Under the pieces are notes generated by a model. That model was not told where the DNA came from. It saw only the letters and a program-made list of their open reading frames with translations, and did no database searches. Below are positions 35,987 through 45,478 of a DNA stretch of 64,000 nt, one piece after another. How positions within the stretch are numbered: position 1 is the stretch's first letter; every line of letters begins with the position of its first letter. This DNA comes from Pseudomonadota bacterium. Its GTDB lineage: Bacteria; Desulfobacterota; Desulfovibrionia; Desulfovibrionales; Desulfovibrionaceae. The DNA lies in NCBI GenBank assembly GCA_023460395.1, contig JAEWQB010000005.1, positions 1 through 64,000 of the forward strand, read 5' to 3'. A program made the position numbers and the translations under genes.

Positions 35987-36384
35987 GATCCTTTCCTGTC
36001 AGAGGTTGTAAAAGTACGGTTTGCCCTCCGGTCCACCAAAGGCGTGACCGGGGCTATACCCGTCACCAGAGAGTGCAGCGTCCTGCACTAGCACGCAGAC
36101 TGCTTTTTTTCTCACGATTTGTCCAGAGGGGAACACATATTCATCTAAAAGAAAACCACCTAAAATCTCCTGCTCCCCCGCGCCGGGCACCGCGCGGGTT
36201 TGCATGCGGCCCCTGTGACGGGGTTAGACTTCCGCCGGCAAATGGTCTATGAGAGACTGTTCTTTTCGGGTGCTCCGACGAAAGGCATTCTTGCCCTGAC
36301 GGTCCCGGTGCATGTCCTTTTCTCAAAGCGGTTTATGATACGTGCAATCACAACATGGCTCCCCCGGAGCCATATGAGAGACAT
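35987..36384. other. Divergent intergenic region upstream of lepA
   Basis: There is no supported gene in these 398 bases. It should hold the promoters of lepA and of the unknown minus-strand gene. A TATGAT at 36336-36341 is a possible lepA -10 without a clear -35. Confidence 0.4.
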
Positions 36385-38190
36385 ATGGCGAAACAGGAAC
36401 ACATCAGAAATTTTAGCATTATCGCGCACATAGATCACGGCAAGTCCACTCTGGCGGACCGTATTCTCGATGTTACCGGGCTGGTGCAAGCCCGTGATAA
36501 GCGGGAGCAGTATCTGGACCGCATGGATATTGAGCGCGAGCGTGGCATCACCATTAAAGCTCAAGCGGTGCGCATTCCTTATACCGCACAAGATGGTGCC
36601 AAGTATGTGCTCAACCTTATAGACACCCCCGGACACGTGGACTTCGGCTACGAAGTCTCCCGGTCGCTGGCGGCCTGCGAAGGGGCTTTGCTTGTAGTGG
36701 ATGCCTCTCAGGGGGTGGAAGCGCAAACGCTGGCTAACGTCTACCTCGCACTGGATCACGATCTGGACATCATTCCCGTGCTGAATAAGATAGACCTTGC
36801 CAGCGCAGACCCGGACCGCGTGAAAAGCGAAATTGAAGAGGTTATCGGGCTGGACACAGCCGAGGCCATCGGAGTGAGTGCGAAAACCGGGCTGAATGTG
36901 GAGCAGGTGCTGGAGGCCATTGTCAAACGCCTGCCCGCCCCCACGGGCGACCCGGAAGCAGCATTCAAAGCTCTCATTTTCGACTCGTGGTACGACGCCT
37001 ATCAGGGTGTTATCATTATGTTCCGCGTGGTGGACGGGTCCGTGAAAAAGGGCGACCGCATCCGCCTTATGGCTACCGGTAAAGAATATGAAGTAACCAA
37101 GCTGGGCGCGTTCAGCCCGGACATGATAGAAATGAAAAGCCTCTCCGCCGGAGAGGTGGGTTACCTGTGCGCTACCATTAAAGAACTGGGCGATGCCAAA
37201 GTGGGCGACACCGTCACGCTGGTGGGAAATCCCGCCACAGAGCCGGTTCCCGGATTCAAAGTGGTCAAGCCCATGGTTTTCTGCGGGCTGTATCCCTCCG
37301 ATGCCAATGAATATGAGGGCCTCAAATACGCGCTGGAAAAGCTCCAACTGAACGACGCCTCTTTTTCCTACGAACCAGAAACGTCTCAGGCGCTAGGCTT
37401 CGGGTTCCGATGCGGCTTCCTTGGCCTGCTGCATATGGAAATTATTCAGGAGCGGCTGGAACGCGAGTTCGATGTGGACATCATCGCCACGGCCCCTTCG
37501 GTCATATACCGCGTGAAAACCGTGGACGGGGTGCTCACAGATGTAGACAGCCCCGCCAAGCTGCCGGACCCCACCAAAATTGACACGCTGTATGAACCTT
37601 ACGTGCGCACAGAAATTCACGTGCCCGACGAGTTTGTGGGGAACGTGCTGAAACTGTGCGAGGAAAAACGCGGTATTCAGAAAGACCTGAAATACCTCAC
37701 CACCAATCGCGTCATCGTCACGTATGAACTGCCCTTCGCAGAAATTGTGTACGACTTTTTCGACAAGCTTAAGTCGTACACACGGGGCTATGCCTCCATG
37801 GATTATGAGATTATCGATTACCGAAGCTCCAATCTCGTAAAACTCGACATGCTCATCAACGGGGAACCTGTGGACGCCCTGTCCATCATCGTTCACCGCG
37901 ACAAAGCCCAGTACCACGGACGCGCTGTGGCCCTGAAGCTGAAGAGCACCATTCCCCGCCAGATGTTTGAAGTGGTCATACAGGCCGCCATCGGCACCAA
38001 GATCATCGCCCGCGAACGAAACGCCCCGCTGCGGAAAAACGTTACCGCCAAGTGCTATGGCGGTGACATTACCCGTAAGCGCAAGCTCTTGGAAAAACAA
38101 AAAGAAGGTAAAAAGCGCATGAAGCGCATGGGCAACGTGGAACTCCCGCAAGAGGCATTCCTCGCCGCGCTCAAGGTTGGAGAAGACTAG
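36385..38190 (+). CDS. lepA: Elongation factor 4 (LepA), ribosome-associated GTPase
   Basis: LepA is a translational GTPase that acts on ribosomes under stress and in biogenesis. The 601-residue protein has G1 AHIDHGKST, the RGITIKAQ switch I region, G3 DTPGH and G4 NKID, then domain II, EF-G-like domains and the LepA-specific C-terminal domain with RNAPLRKNVTAKCYGGDITRKRKLLEKQ. I start at ATG 36385 rather than the in-frame upstream ATG at 36355, since family members start at AKQEHIRNFSIIAH. lepB follows 87 bases later, the classical lepA-lepB order. Confidence 0.97.
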   Translation: MAKQEHIRNFSIIAHIDHGKSTLADRILDVTGLVQARDKREQYLDRMDIERERGITIKAQAVRIPYTAQDGAKYVLNLIDTPGHVDFGYEVSRSLAACEGALLVVDASQGVEAQTLANVYLALDHDLDIIPVLNKIDLASADPDRVKSEIEEVIGLDTAEAIGVSAKTGLNVEQVLEAIVKRLPAPTGDPEAAFKALIFDSWYDAYQGVIIMFRVVDGSVKKGDRIRLMATGKEYEVTKLGAFSPDMIEMKSLSAGEVGYLCATIKELGDAKVGDTVTLVGNPATEPVPGFKVVKPMVFCGLYPSDANEYEGLKYALEKLQLNDASFSYEPETSQALGFGFRCGFLGLLHMEIIQERLEREFDVDIIATAPSVIYRVKTVDGVLTDVDSPAKLPDPTKIDTLYEPYVRTEIHVPDEFVGNVLKLCEEKRGIQKDLKYLTTNRVIVTYELPFAEIVYDFFDKLKSYTRGYASMDYEIIDYRSSNLVKLDMLINGEPVDALSIIVHRDKAQYHGRAVALKLKSTIPRQMFEVVIQAAIGTKIIARERNAPLRKNVTAKCYGGDITRKRKLLEKQKEGKKRMKRMGNVELPQEAFLAALKVGED

Positions 38191-38277
38191 GTACGGCGCG
38201 CTCCCGTATGGGGAATTTCCCCCCTCACATGACTAGGCCGCCCGTCCCGCGCCGAGCGGTTTCCACTGGAAAATACC

Positions 38278-38940
38278 ATGTCTGAACTGAAACAGAAAAG
38301 CGGATTCGCCGAATACTTTGAGGCACTATTCATTGCCATAATTTTGGCTCTGTTCATTCGCTCGTTCATTGTGCAAGCGTTCACCATTCCTTCCGGCTCT
38401 ATGCTGCAAACCTTGCAAATAGGCGACTATCTGCTGGTAAATAAATTCATTTACGGCATTCGGCTGCCTTTCGCGTTCAAAGAAACCAACCCGCAGGGCA
38501 CCTCGTGGTGGTCGCGCCATTCACTGGTTTTGGGACCGGAACTCATTCATGTGCAAGACCCCCAGCGGGGTGATATAATCGTTTTTGAATACCCGGCAGA
38601 CCCGTCCATCCACTACATCAAGCGTGTTATCGGTGTCCCCGGAGACACCGTTGAAGTGCGCAACAAAGTGCTTTACCTGAATGGACAGCCTCAGACGGAG
38701 CCGTATGTGCAGCTTGTACGCGGCTACCCCGGACCCGGCGACGACTTTGGTCCCGTTACTGTGCCGGAAGGCAAATACTTCTGCATGGGGGACAACCGCG
38801 ACGAGTCCTATGATTCCCGGTTTTGGGGCTTTGTGGACCGTTCCGCCATCGTAGGCAAAGCATGGATTTTCTACTGGTCCATGGACGGCATTAGTTCCAT
38901 CCGGTGGGACCGCATAGGCCGCAGTGTGCACAGCATGTAA
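38278..38940 (+). CDS. lepB: Signal peptidase I
   Basis: This membrane-bound serine peptidase removes signal peptides from exported proteins. The 220-residue protein has one N-terminal membrane anchor (about 14-35), the box B motif PSGSM with nucleophile Ser41, the general-base Lys115 in HYIKRVIGVPGD, and box E GDNRDESYDSR. It is smaller than the E. coli enzyme and has a single anchor. It probably shares a transcript with lepA. Confidence 0.96.
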   Translation: MSELKQKSGFAEYFEALFIAIILALFIRSFIVQAFTIPSGSMLQTLQIGDYLLVNKFIYGIRLPFAFKETNPQGTSWWSRHSLVLGPELIHVQDPQRGDIIVFEYPADPSIHYIKRVIGVPGDTVEVRNKVLYLNGQPQTEPYVQLVRGYPGPGDDFGPVTVPEGKYFCMGDNRDESYDSRFWGFVDRSAIVGKAWIFYWSMDGISSIRWDRIGRSVHSM

Positions 38941-38965
38941 CGCGCCTTATTTCACGCAAGCAAAT

Positions 38966-38999
38966 GGCCCCGGCAACATCTGTCGCCGGGGCCGTACTT
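38966..38999. terminator. Terminator-like hairpin between lepB and aldehyde dehydrogenase
   Basis: GGCCCCGGC pairs with GCCGGGGCC around a ten-base loop between two convergent genes. The T-rich tail is weak on either side. Confidence 0.6.
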
Positions 39000-39047
39000 A
39001 TTTATCACTCAGCAGATGAGGAGCGGACACCCCGCTCCCGTCTAAGG

Positions 39048-40526
39048 CTAATACAGGCCGAGAGGCTGTTCCGACAGGTTGATAAGGATATTCTTAATCT
39101 GGGTGTAATGTTCCAACACCATCTTGTGCGTTTCCCGCCCGATACCGGATTGCTTGTATCCGCCAAAGGGAGCACCCGCAGGAATGCTGTTATAGGTATT
39201 TACCCACATCCGCCCGGTTTCCACCGCGCGGGCCACGCGGATCGCCCGGTTGATATCGCGCGTCCATACCCCACCGCCAAGGCCGTAGATGCTATCGTTC
39301 GCCATGGCGACGACTTCTTCCTCGGTCTTAAACTTGATGATGCAGGCCACGGGTCCGAAAATCTCTTCCCGTGCCACACGCATGGAGTTGCTCACCCCGG
39401 TCAGCAGCGTAGGCTGCATGAAAGCACCCTTTTCCAGTCCATTGCCCGTGGCGCGCACGCCGCCTGCGGCAAGGGTGGCCCCTTCCTGCTTGCCCACTTC
39501 CACGTACCCAAGCACTTTCTTCAACTGAGATTCGCTGATAAGCGCGCCCATCTGGGTGTCTTTTTCCCACGGCATACCCACGCGCACGGCCTTGAAGCGC
39601 TTGGTCGCCTCTTCCACGAAGCGGTCGTAAATGCCTTCCTGCACGAAAACGCGTGACCCCGCGCAGCATACCTGCCCCTGATTGAACAGGATACCGAGCA
39701 GCAGGCCTTCCATAGCCATATCCCACTTGCAATCATCGAAGAAAATATTGGCGGATTTCCCGCCTAGTTCCAGCGTGGCGGGAATGAGTTTTTCGGCAGC
39801 GGCCTTGGCGACACTGCACCCGACTTCGGTGGAACCTGTGAAGGCCAGCTTGCGAAACCGAGGATGCTCCAGCATATACGCGCCCGATTTGGACCCCGCG
39901 CCCGTAATCACGTTTACCACGCCCTTGGGCAACACATCCTGAATAAGGCGCATCAATTCCAGCACACTCAGCGACGTGGCGCTGGACGGCTTAAGCACGG
40001 AGCAGCACCCGCTGGCAAGTACCGGCGCCAACTTCCACGCAGCCATCAGGAACGGAAAGTTCCACGGCACGATCTGCCCTACCACGCCAATGGGTTCACG
40101 CAGAATAAGATTCAGCGTATTGCCGCCCAAAATGGAGGCTTCCCCCTCCTCCACCTGAATGGCGGCGGCGAAATACCGGAAATGCTCGGCGGCAAGAGGG
40201 ATATCCACCGCCAGCGTTTCTCTATACGGCTTACCGTTATCCAGCGTTTCCACCATAGCAAGGTGTTCGCAGTTTTTATCGATGATATCCGCAATGGCGT
40301 TAAGCACCACAGCCCGCTCAGATGGCGTGGTCCGTTTCCAGCTATCCCACGCGGTCCATGCCGCTTCTACGGCTTCGTCCACGTCCGCATTGGCGGCTTC
40401 GGCGCATGTGGACAACACGGCGCCGTCCGCCGGGCAAGTAGCCTTAAAAACCGCGCCGCCTGTCGCGTCTTTCCACTTGCCGCCAATGAACAGCTGATAC
40501 CGGTCCTGCAACTTCGCTTTTGCCAT
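39048..40526 (-). CDS. NAD(P)-dependent aldehyde dehydrogenase
   Basis: This cytoplasmic ALDH-superfamily enzyme oxidises an aldehyde to the acid, or acts with alcohol metabolism in the ethanol-using Desulfovibrio. The 492-residue protein has the catalytic Glu in LELGGKSANIFF, the nucleophilic Cys in NQGQVCCAGSR, the cofactor loop VPWNFPF and the C-terminal AGAPFGGYKQSGIGRE. I start at ATG 40526, with AAAGGAG eight bases upstream; the GTG at 40535 is too close to that site. It is a single gene. A candidate promoter lies 74 bases upstream. The substrate is not certain. Confidence 0.93.
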   Translation of the reverse strand: MAKAKLQDRYQLFIGGKWKDATGGAVFKATCPADGAVLSTCAEAANADVDEAVEAAWTAWDSWKRTTPSERAVVLNAIADIIDKNCEHLAMVETLDNGKPYRETLAVDIPLAAEHFRYFAAAIQVEEGEASILGGNTLNLILREPIGVVGQIVPWNFPFLMAAWKLAPVLASGCCSVLKPSSATSLSVLELMRLIQDVLPKGVVNVITGAGSKSGAYMLEHPRFRKLAFTGSTEVGCSVAKAAAEKLIPATLELGGKSANIFFDDCKWDMAMEGLLLGILFNQGQVCCAGSRVFVQEGIYDRFVEEATKRFKAVRVGMPWEKDTQMGALISESQLKKVLGYVEVGKQEGATLAAGGVRATGNGLEKGAFMQPTLLTGVSNSMRVAREEIFGPVACIIKFKTEEEVVAMANDSIYGLGGGVWTRDINRAIRVARAVETGRMWVNTYNSIPAGAPFGGYKQSGIGRETHKMVLEHYTQIKNILINLSEQPLGLY

Positions 40527-40977
40527 AACGCTCACTCCTTTCGCTTTGGAAGGCGCCTTTGTGCGCCTAGTGAATGTGGCTATTCACCGCGTGTGTCAAA
40601 TCATACCGTTGTTGAACATGAAGTATAACAACACGGGGCTATTACTGCCTTACACCTTGGAGAATAGTGTTTCAAGGCTTATGTCATAAAAAATATAACA
40701 CTCGCACATCATGAGCGTCTTCCATAGCAATGCTCACAAGTTACAAACGCACTGCGTGTTTTACGCCTTCATCAAAATCAATTGCCGCCTATTTTGGTAG
40801 ACAACCGGCCCGAAATACTGTTCCGCAAAAAGGACAGCCAGCACCATACACCATCAGGCGTTTCGTGGAAAGCTATGAGGCGCGGAAAACTGTCCGCGCG
40901 GAGTGGATAGGGAAAAAGAGATGGGAGGGATAGTATCAGAAAGACCACAGGAGCGCGGCGGATCGGCCTAAAAGGGA
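40527..40977. other. Intergenic region upstream of aldehyde dehydrogenase
   Basis: This stretch of 451 bases is AT-rich in the middle. A 67-codon open frame on the plus strand (40730-40933) has no ribosome site or recognisable content, and I do not call it a gene. Confidence 0.5.
40600..40628 (-). promoter_or_regulatory. Candidate promoter of the aldehyde dehydrogenase gene
   Basis: On the minus strand TTATAC (40628-40623), a 17-base spacer and TATGAT (40605-40600, 5/6) are followed by the gene about 75 bases away. GTTGTT...AACAAC arms (40609-40633) overlap the -35. Confidence 0.35.
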
Positions 40978-43302
40978 CTACCGGCCTTCAAGTGGCAGAA
41001 GGATCGTGAAAACAGTCCCGCGTCCGGGTTCGGAATCTACGGTGAACTGCCCGTCGTGGTTGGAAGTGATAATGAAATAGGAAACGGAAAGCCCCAGTCC
41101 GGTGCCTTCTCCTACTGCTTTGGTGGTAAAGAACGGCTCAAATACCCGCTTGCGGGTTTCCTCGTCCATACCGGGACCGTTGTCCGCGATATCAATACGG
41201 GCGCGCCCCCGGTCATAGCTTGTGGTCACAGAAATCCGCGGGGCATCGTCGCGTTCTCCCCGTTCCGCCATGGCGTGCGCAGCATTCTTGAAAAGATTCA
41301 GCAACACCTGCTCAATCTCCTGCGGCGAACAAAATACCTGCGGCAGGGTCGGCTCGTAATCCCGCACCACCTCAATATGCCGGAAGTCGTACTTTTTCTT
41401 CAGGTCATAGTCATTTGCCGCAAGTTCTATGGTCTTATCGATAAGCTCACCAAGGTTCACAGACGAACGGCGGGCCTCGCTGCGACGGCTGAACTCCAGC
41501 ATATTGCTGACAATGTTGGCTGCACGCTTACCTGATTCCGCAATCCCGTCCAGAAACCGCAGAATTCCCCGCGTATCCAGATAGGTGTGGATGCTTTCCA
41601 GCGAGCATCCCGCCTCTTCAGCCGCAACCCGGTTGGCGGGAAAATCGAGCGAAATACGCCGCTTTATATTTTGCGTTCCTTGCAGAATGCCACCAAGAGG
41701 GTTGTTAATTTCGTGCGCCATTCCCGCAGCCAGTCCGCCTACGGAAAGCATTTTTTCCGTCTGCACCATCATTTCTTCAATACGGAACCGATCCGTCACG
41801 TCATCCAGCCGGATAACAGCGGAAAATTCGCCCCGCGTGACCACCGGATAAATAATGATATCAAAATACCGGGTGCGGTCATCCTCGACAATGGGTTCCT
41901 TTTCAAGAGAAAAACTGGTGCCCGTGGCAATGGATTCTGTAATGTGCCGCAGCAAGAATCCGTAGCTGGGCAGCACCTCAGCGAAGGGACGGCTGTGCGC
42001 GTTGGAAGCGATGATGCCGGTGGCCTCTTCAGCGGTTTTATTCCACTGGGTAATGTGCGCATCGCGATCCACACTCACGATAATGGACGGCATGGAGTTG
42101 AGGATATTATCCAACGTGTTTTTGGTTTCCCAAAGTTCGCGTTCCGCTTCCTTGCGGTGCGTGATATCAGTGTGCGCGCCTGCCATGCGGTAAGGCTGCC
42201 CGGCGGAATCGCGCACGCAGATACCGCGTCCGAGTATCCACCGGTACTCGCCATCTTTATGCCGCATGCGATACTCCACCTCAAACTGTGGAGTCCTTCC
42301 CCCCAAATATTCTTCGTGAGTCTTGAGCACCCGGTCAATATCCGCCGGATGCATCCGCTCCAGCCATTCACTCAGGCTGTTGGATATTTCCGCGTCCTGA
42401 TAGCCCACAATGGCTTTCCAGCGCGGGGAAAAATAGACCACATCCGTGGCGAGATCCCAATCCCATATCCCGTCGTTGGTGGCGATAACCGCAAGGGAGT
42501 AGCGCTCCTCGCTTTGCCGCAGGGCATATTCCGCCCGTTCGCGCTCCCGCACCTGCCCTTCCAACTGGCGGTTCATTTCCACGAGTTCACGTTCGCGGGC
42601 AGCCACCTGCCGGGTCATGGCGGCGAAGTTTTCCGCGATCATGCTCAGTTCCGCATTCTGCACCACGCTGAAATCAAAACTAAAGTCGCCGCGTGCCACT
42701 TGGTCCATTCCCTGAAGCAACACTTCTAGCGGCTTACGCAGATAGATACGCAGCAAAATACCCGTGGCTACCAGAATAACCACCAGCACCCCACCCAACG
42801 CCAGCAGATTCGCCGTCACAAGACGGCTTAACGCCTGTTTGTACGCGGATAAATTCAAAACAACCGTGGCATGCCCAATGATCTCGCCTTCGTAAGTGAC
42901 GTCGCGTTCACGGGAAATACGGTTGCCGACTTCTCCCTGCTTGACTCTGGAAAACAGCACCTTGCCCAAAGGGTCAAGAATCCGCACCTCACTCACGAGG
43001 TCATACTGCGCGAACACAGTGCCGATCTGGTCAATAGTACGGGTGTCGAAATTCCAGATGGGAACAGAAAGGATATCGGAAAGGCGCGTAATATACTCAT
43101 CTGCCTTGGCATCCACCTCACGCAGCATCTCTCGCGACGCCCGCACGTATTGCCACGACAGAGTAGAGGCCACCACAATCAGAATCATGACCATCAAGCT
43201 GATGGTCAGATCGCGGGAGATGGACTTGCCGCGAAGCAAGCGCACGGGAAAATACGTGCGTATGGGAGCAACCTTTTTCTGCATAGACGACCGGACATGC
43301 AT
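40978..43302 (-). CDS. Membrane-bound PAS sensor histidine kinase
   Basis: This 774-residue two-component kinase has TM1 about residues 31-52, a periplasmic sensor region of about 105 residues, TM2 about 163-186, a HAMP linker, a coiled coil, PAS with PAC (about 262-385), a second PAS (about 395-505), HisKA with His530 in GGLAAGMAHEINNPL, and a HATPase domain with DNGPGM and GEGTGLGLS. The HEINNPL box resembles kinases of NtrC-family regulators, but no regulator is adjacent. The start is uncertain: none of GTG 43338, ATG 43302 or ATG 43284 has a good ribosome site. Confidence 0.88.
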   Translation of the reverse strand: MHVRSSMQKKVAPIRTYFPVRLLRGKSISRDLTISLMVMILIVVASTLSWQYVRASREMLREVDAKADEYITRLSDILSVPIWNFDTRTIDQIGTVFAQYDLVSEVRILDPLGKVLFSRVKQGEVGNRISRERDVTYEGEIIGHATVVLNLSAYKQALSRLVTANLLALGGVLVVILVATGILLRIYLRKPLEVLLQGMDQVARGDFSFDFSVVQNAELSMIAENFAAMTRQVAARERELVEMNRQLEGQVRERERAEYALRQSEERYSLAVIATNDGIWDWDLATDVVYFSPRWKAIVGYQDAEISNSLSEWLERMHPADIDRVLKTHEEYLGGRTPQFEVEYRMRHKDGEYRWILGRGICVRDSAGQPYRMAGAHTDITHRKEAERELWETKNTLDNILNSMPSIIVSVDRDAHITQWNKTAEEATGIIASNAHSRPFAEVLPSYGFLLRHITESIATGTSFSLEKEPIVEDDRTRYFDIIIYPVVTRGEFSAVIRLDDVTDRFRIEEMMVQTEKMLSVGGLAAGMAHEINNPLGGILQGTQNIKRRISLDFPANRVAAEEAGCSLESIHTYLDTRGILRFLDGIAESGKRAANIVSNMLEFSRRSEARRSSVNLGELIDKTIELAANDYDLKKKYDFRHIEVVRDYEPTLPQVFCSPQEIEQVLLNLFKNAAHAMAERGERDDAPRISVTTSYDRGRARIDIADNGPGMDEETRKRVFEPFFTTKAVGEGTGLGLSVSYFIITSNHDGQFTVDSEPGRGTVFTILLPLEGR

Positions 43303-43642
43303 ACTGGTGAAAACCGTGAGGATGCGCCTGGCCCGCACCGGGCCGGGGTTGCATCGGAACTACACTGGGCACAAGCCGTTCCCAATCATATACCGCTTAC
43401 CAACCAAACCTCTGTCCTTCTTCGACTAGCACAAATCCGGCCTGACTAAAAGCGCAATATTCTTATCCCTCCACGAACCGGCGGGGCATGTGCGCGGCTT
43501 GACTCCGAACCCGTTATGGGCAAGAAAAACAGGTTGCACGACCCAACGCCGCCCCCACTCCCCCAACCACGGAACAACGCGAAATATAGGCATAACGGAA
43601 CACGCGGGGACCACACAGGCCGACACTAGACGAGGAGCATAT
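43303..43642. other. Divergent intergenic region between the kinase and ftsY
   Basis: This 340-base stretch should hold both promoters. I see nothing else distinctive in it. Confidence 0.4.
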
Positions 43643-45052
43643 ATGGGCTTTTTTTCCAAAATACGACGCATTTGGTCCGGCCCGGAAGACGGCTCCGCAC
43701 CGGGCACAGAAAAAGATGGCCGTAGAGACGGCACGCCGGATGACAGCGTTACGCACGAAGGCGCCGTCACCTCCTCCCGGACGGTAACCGCATCCCTGCC
43801 TGAAGAATCAGCCGCCCCCTCTTCCGTGCCCACGGAATCGTTGTCCGGTGAAGAACCGTGGCGGACAGAACTGCTCCTCGCTCTGCGCGGGGCGGAACCC
43901 CGTCTCTCCGTCTGGCTAGAGCATGTGCTCGCGGGCGTGGAAGGGGCTGGTGCTCCCCTGTGGGAACGCCTGCGCTTTTTCTTCTCGGCATTGGACGCGC
44001 CGCAGCAGGAAGCCGAAACCTTCATTGCCGGCTTCTCCCGCTGGCTGGACGATATGGGCTATGTCTCCCTTTCCGATTTCCGTTCAGAACTCCAGTACCG
44101 TCTGGCGCTGGCGCTGGATCTGGAAGACGAAGAAGACGAACGCTCGCGCCTGTTCGTAAAATTATCTGAAGGGTTGGCTAAAACCCGCCAGCAGATTACC
44201 CGGCAAATTGACGGGCTGCTGTCTTCCCACGACAGTCTCTCCGAACAATTTTGGGAAGAGCTGGAAGAAATTCTCATCATGGCGGATGTGGGATTCGAAC
44301 CCACAGTCAAGCTGGTGAATCGCCTGCGGGAACGGGTACGCGCCTCCGGCTCCGACAGCCCCGATATGTTTAAAACGCTTATGCGGGAAGAGCTGGAAGA
44401 AATTTTCCGCATGCCCCCCCGCATTACCGCCGTGAATCCGCCCGAGGTTGTGCTTATGGTGGGGGTGAACGGCGTGGGCAAAACCACCACCATTGCCAAG
44501 CTCGCCTACCGTGCGCAGTTGCAGGGAAAAAAAGTGCTCATCGCAGCGGGGGATACGTTCCGCGCGGCGGCTATTGAGCAATTACAGGTATGGGCCGACC
44601 GCGTGGGGGCGGGTTTTCACGCCAAAGGCCCCAATTCCGACCCTGCCGCCGTGGCGTATGAGGCCGTGGAACGCGCCGTGAATGAGGGGTATGATATCTT
44701 GTTCGTGGATACAGCGGGCCGCCTTCAAACCAAAGTGGACCTGATGGCTGAGTTGCAAAAAATCCGAAACGTGCTGGGGAAAAAACACCCCGGCGCACCG
44801 CACCGCACCATACTCACCATTGATGCCACCACGGGGCAAAACGCTCTCTCCCAGACCAAACTCTTCAATGAAGCCTGCAAGCTGGACGAAATTGTCCTTA
44901 CCAAACTGGACGGCACAGCCAAGGGTGGCATTGTGGTTGCCGTGGCCATGGAATTCGGCATTCCCATTTCCTACATCGGCCTTGGCGAAAAAATGGAAGA
45001 TTTACGCCCCTTCAGCGGAACTGACTTCGCCTCTGCCCTGCTGGGACTTTGA
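43643..45052 (+). CDS. ftsY: Signal recognition particle receptor FtsY
   Basis: FtsY is the SRP receptor GTPase that docks ribosome-nascent chain complexes at the membrane. The 469-residue protein has an amphipathic N-terminus (GFFSKIRRIW), an acidic Ser/Thr/Glu-rich A region to about residue 150, then the N and G domains. G1 is GVNGVGKTTTIAKLA (around residue 275); the insertion-box segment GDTFRAAAIEQL, DTAGRLQ and TKLDGTAKGG follow. GAGGAG precedes ATG 43643; an open frame back to 43490 lacks support. A bidirectional terminator follows. Confidence 0.96.
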   Translation: MGFFSKIRRIWSGPEDGSAPGTEKDGRRDGTPDDSVTHEGAVTSSRTVTASLPEESAAPSSVPTESLSGEEPWRTELLLALRGAEPRLSVWLEHVLAGVEGAGAPLWERLRFFFSALDAPQQEAETFIAGFSRWLDDMGYVSLSDFRSELQYRLALALDLEDEEDERSRLFVKLSEGLAKTRQQITRQIDGLLSSHDSLSEQFWEELEEILIMADVGFEPTVKLVNRLRERVRASGSDSPDMFKTLMREELEEIFRMPPRITAVNPPEVVLMVGVNGVGKTTTIAKLAYRAQLQGKKVLIAAGDTFRAAAIEQLQVWADRVGAGFHAKGPNSDPAAVAYEAVERAVNEGYDILFVDTAGRLQTKVDLMAELQKIRNVLGKKHPGAPHRTILTIDATTGQNALSQTKLFNEACKLDEIVLTKLDGTAKGGIVVAVAMEFGIPISYIGLGEKMEDLRPFSGTDFASALLGL

Positions 45053-45165
45053 TCCGCTTTGAACAAATCGAAATAGACACCGTTCCGCCACCGCTCCACA
45101 CGGGGCAGGGAATCTCCCCGACTCCCGCAGGTGCCCTGTTCGCCCCACAAGCGCACGGTATACAC

Positions 45166-45207
45166 AAAAAAATAGCCCACGAACCTTAGATTCGTGGGCT
45201 ATTTTTA
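45166..45207. terminator. Bidirectional terminator between ftsY and the coiled-coil gene
   Basis: ATAGCCCACGAA pairs with TTCGTGGGCTAT around a seven-base loop. A-tract to the left and T-tract to the right let it work on both strands, between convergent genes. Confidence 0.9.
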
Positions 45208-45220
45208 TTGGTAGTACGGC

Positions 45221-45478
45221 TTAAAAGGGTTCCACTTCGATCTTCAGGCGGTTCAGCCTCACTTGCGCGAACTGCATCTCTACCTGCAATTGATTCTTCG
45301 CCTGTCTGTTGGCATGGATTTCCTGAGCGAAAAACACACCCTCGGCAGGCTTTTCAGCCCGCATGAGCCGCCTTTGCTCATCATCCAGCTCCTGCAACCG
45401 CTGCTGGCAAGCCGCAACGCGCTCTTCAAGCGCGGGAATGTTATCCGGCAATGATTCTGCGTCGTTTGGGCTGCTCAT
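45221..45478 (-). CDS. Small coiled-coil protein overlapping the EPSPS-like gene
   Basis: I do not recognise this 85-residue protein. Nearly all of it is predicted-looking helix with heptads (PALEERVAACQQRLQELDDEQRRLMRAEK and a second helix NRQAKNQLQVEMQFAQVRLNRLKIEVE), so it should form a coiled coil or helical hairpin dimer. It begins inside the 3' end of the CM/EPSPS-like gene (38-base overlap) with AGGAG seven bases before its ATG. That suggests translational coupling and a shared function. Confidence 0.72.
   Translation of the reverse strand: MSSPNDAESLPDNIPALEERVAACQQRLQELDDEQRRLMRAEKPAEGVFFAQEIHANRQAKNQLQVEMQFAQVRLNRLKIEVEPF

Noticed and set aside
40610..40619. A ten-base word (ATGTTCAACA) shared, on opposite strands, by the aldehyde dehydrogenase and aprB upstream regions (47538-47547)
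   Set aside because: Given the lengths of the two regions, one such match is expected by chance about half the time, so it is no evidence of a shared regulator.
40730..40933. A 67-codon plus-strand frame between aldehyde dehydrogenase and the kinase
   Set aside because: It has no ribosome site or recognisable sequence, and it lies in an AT-rich promoter region.
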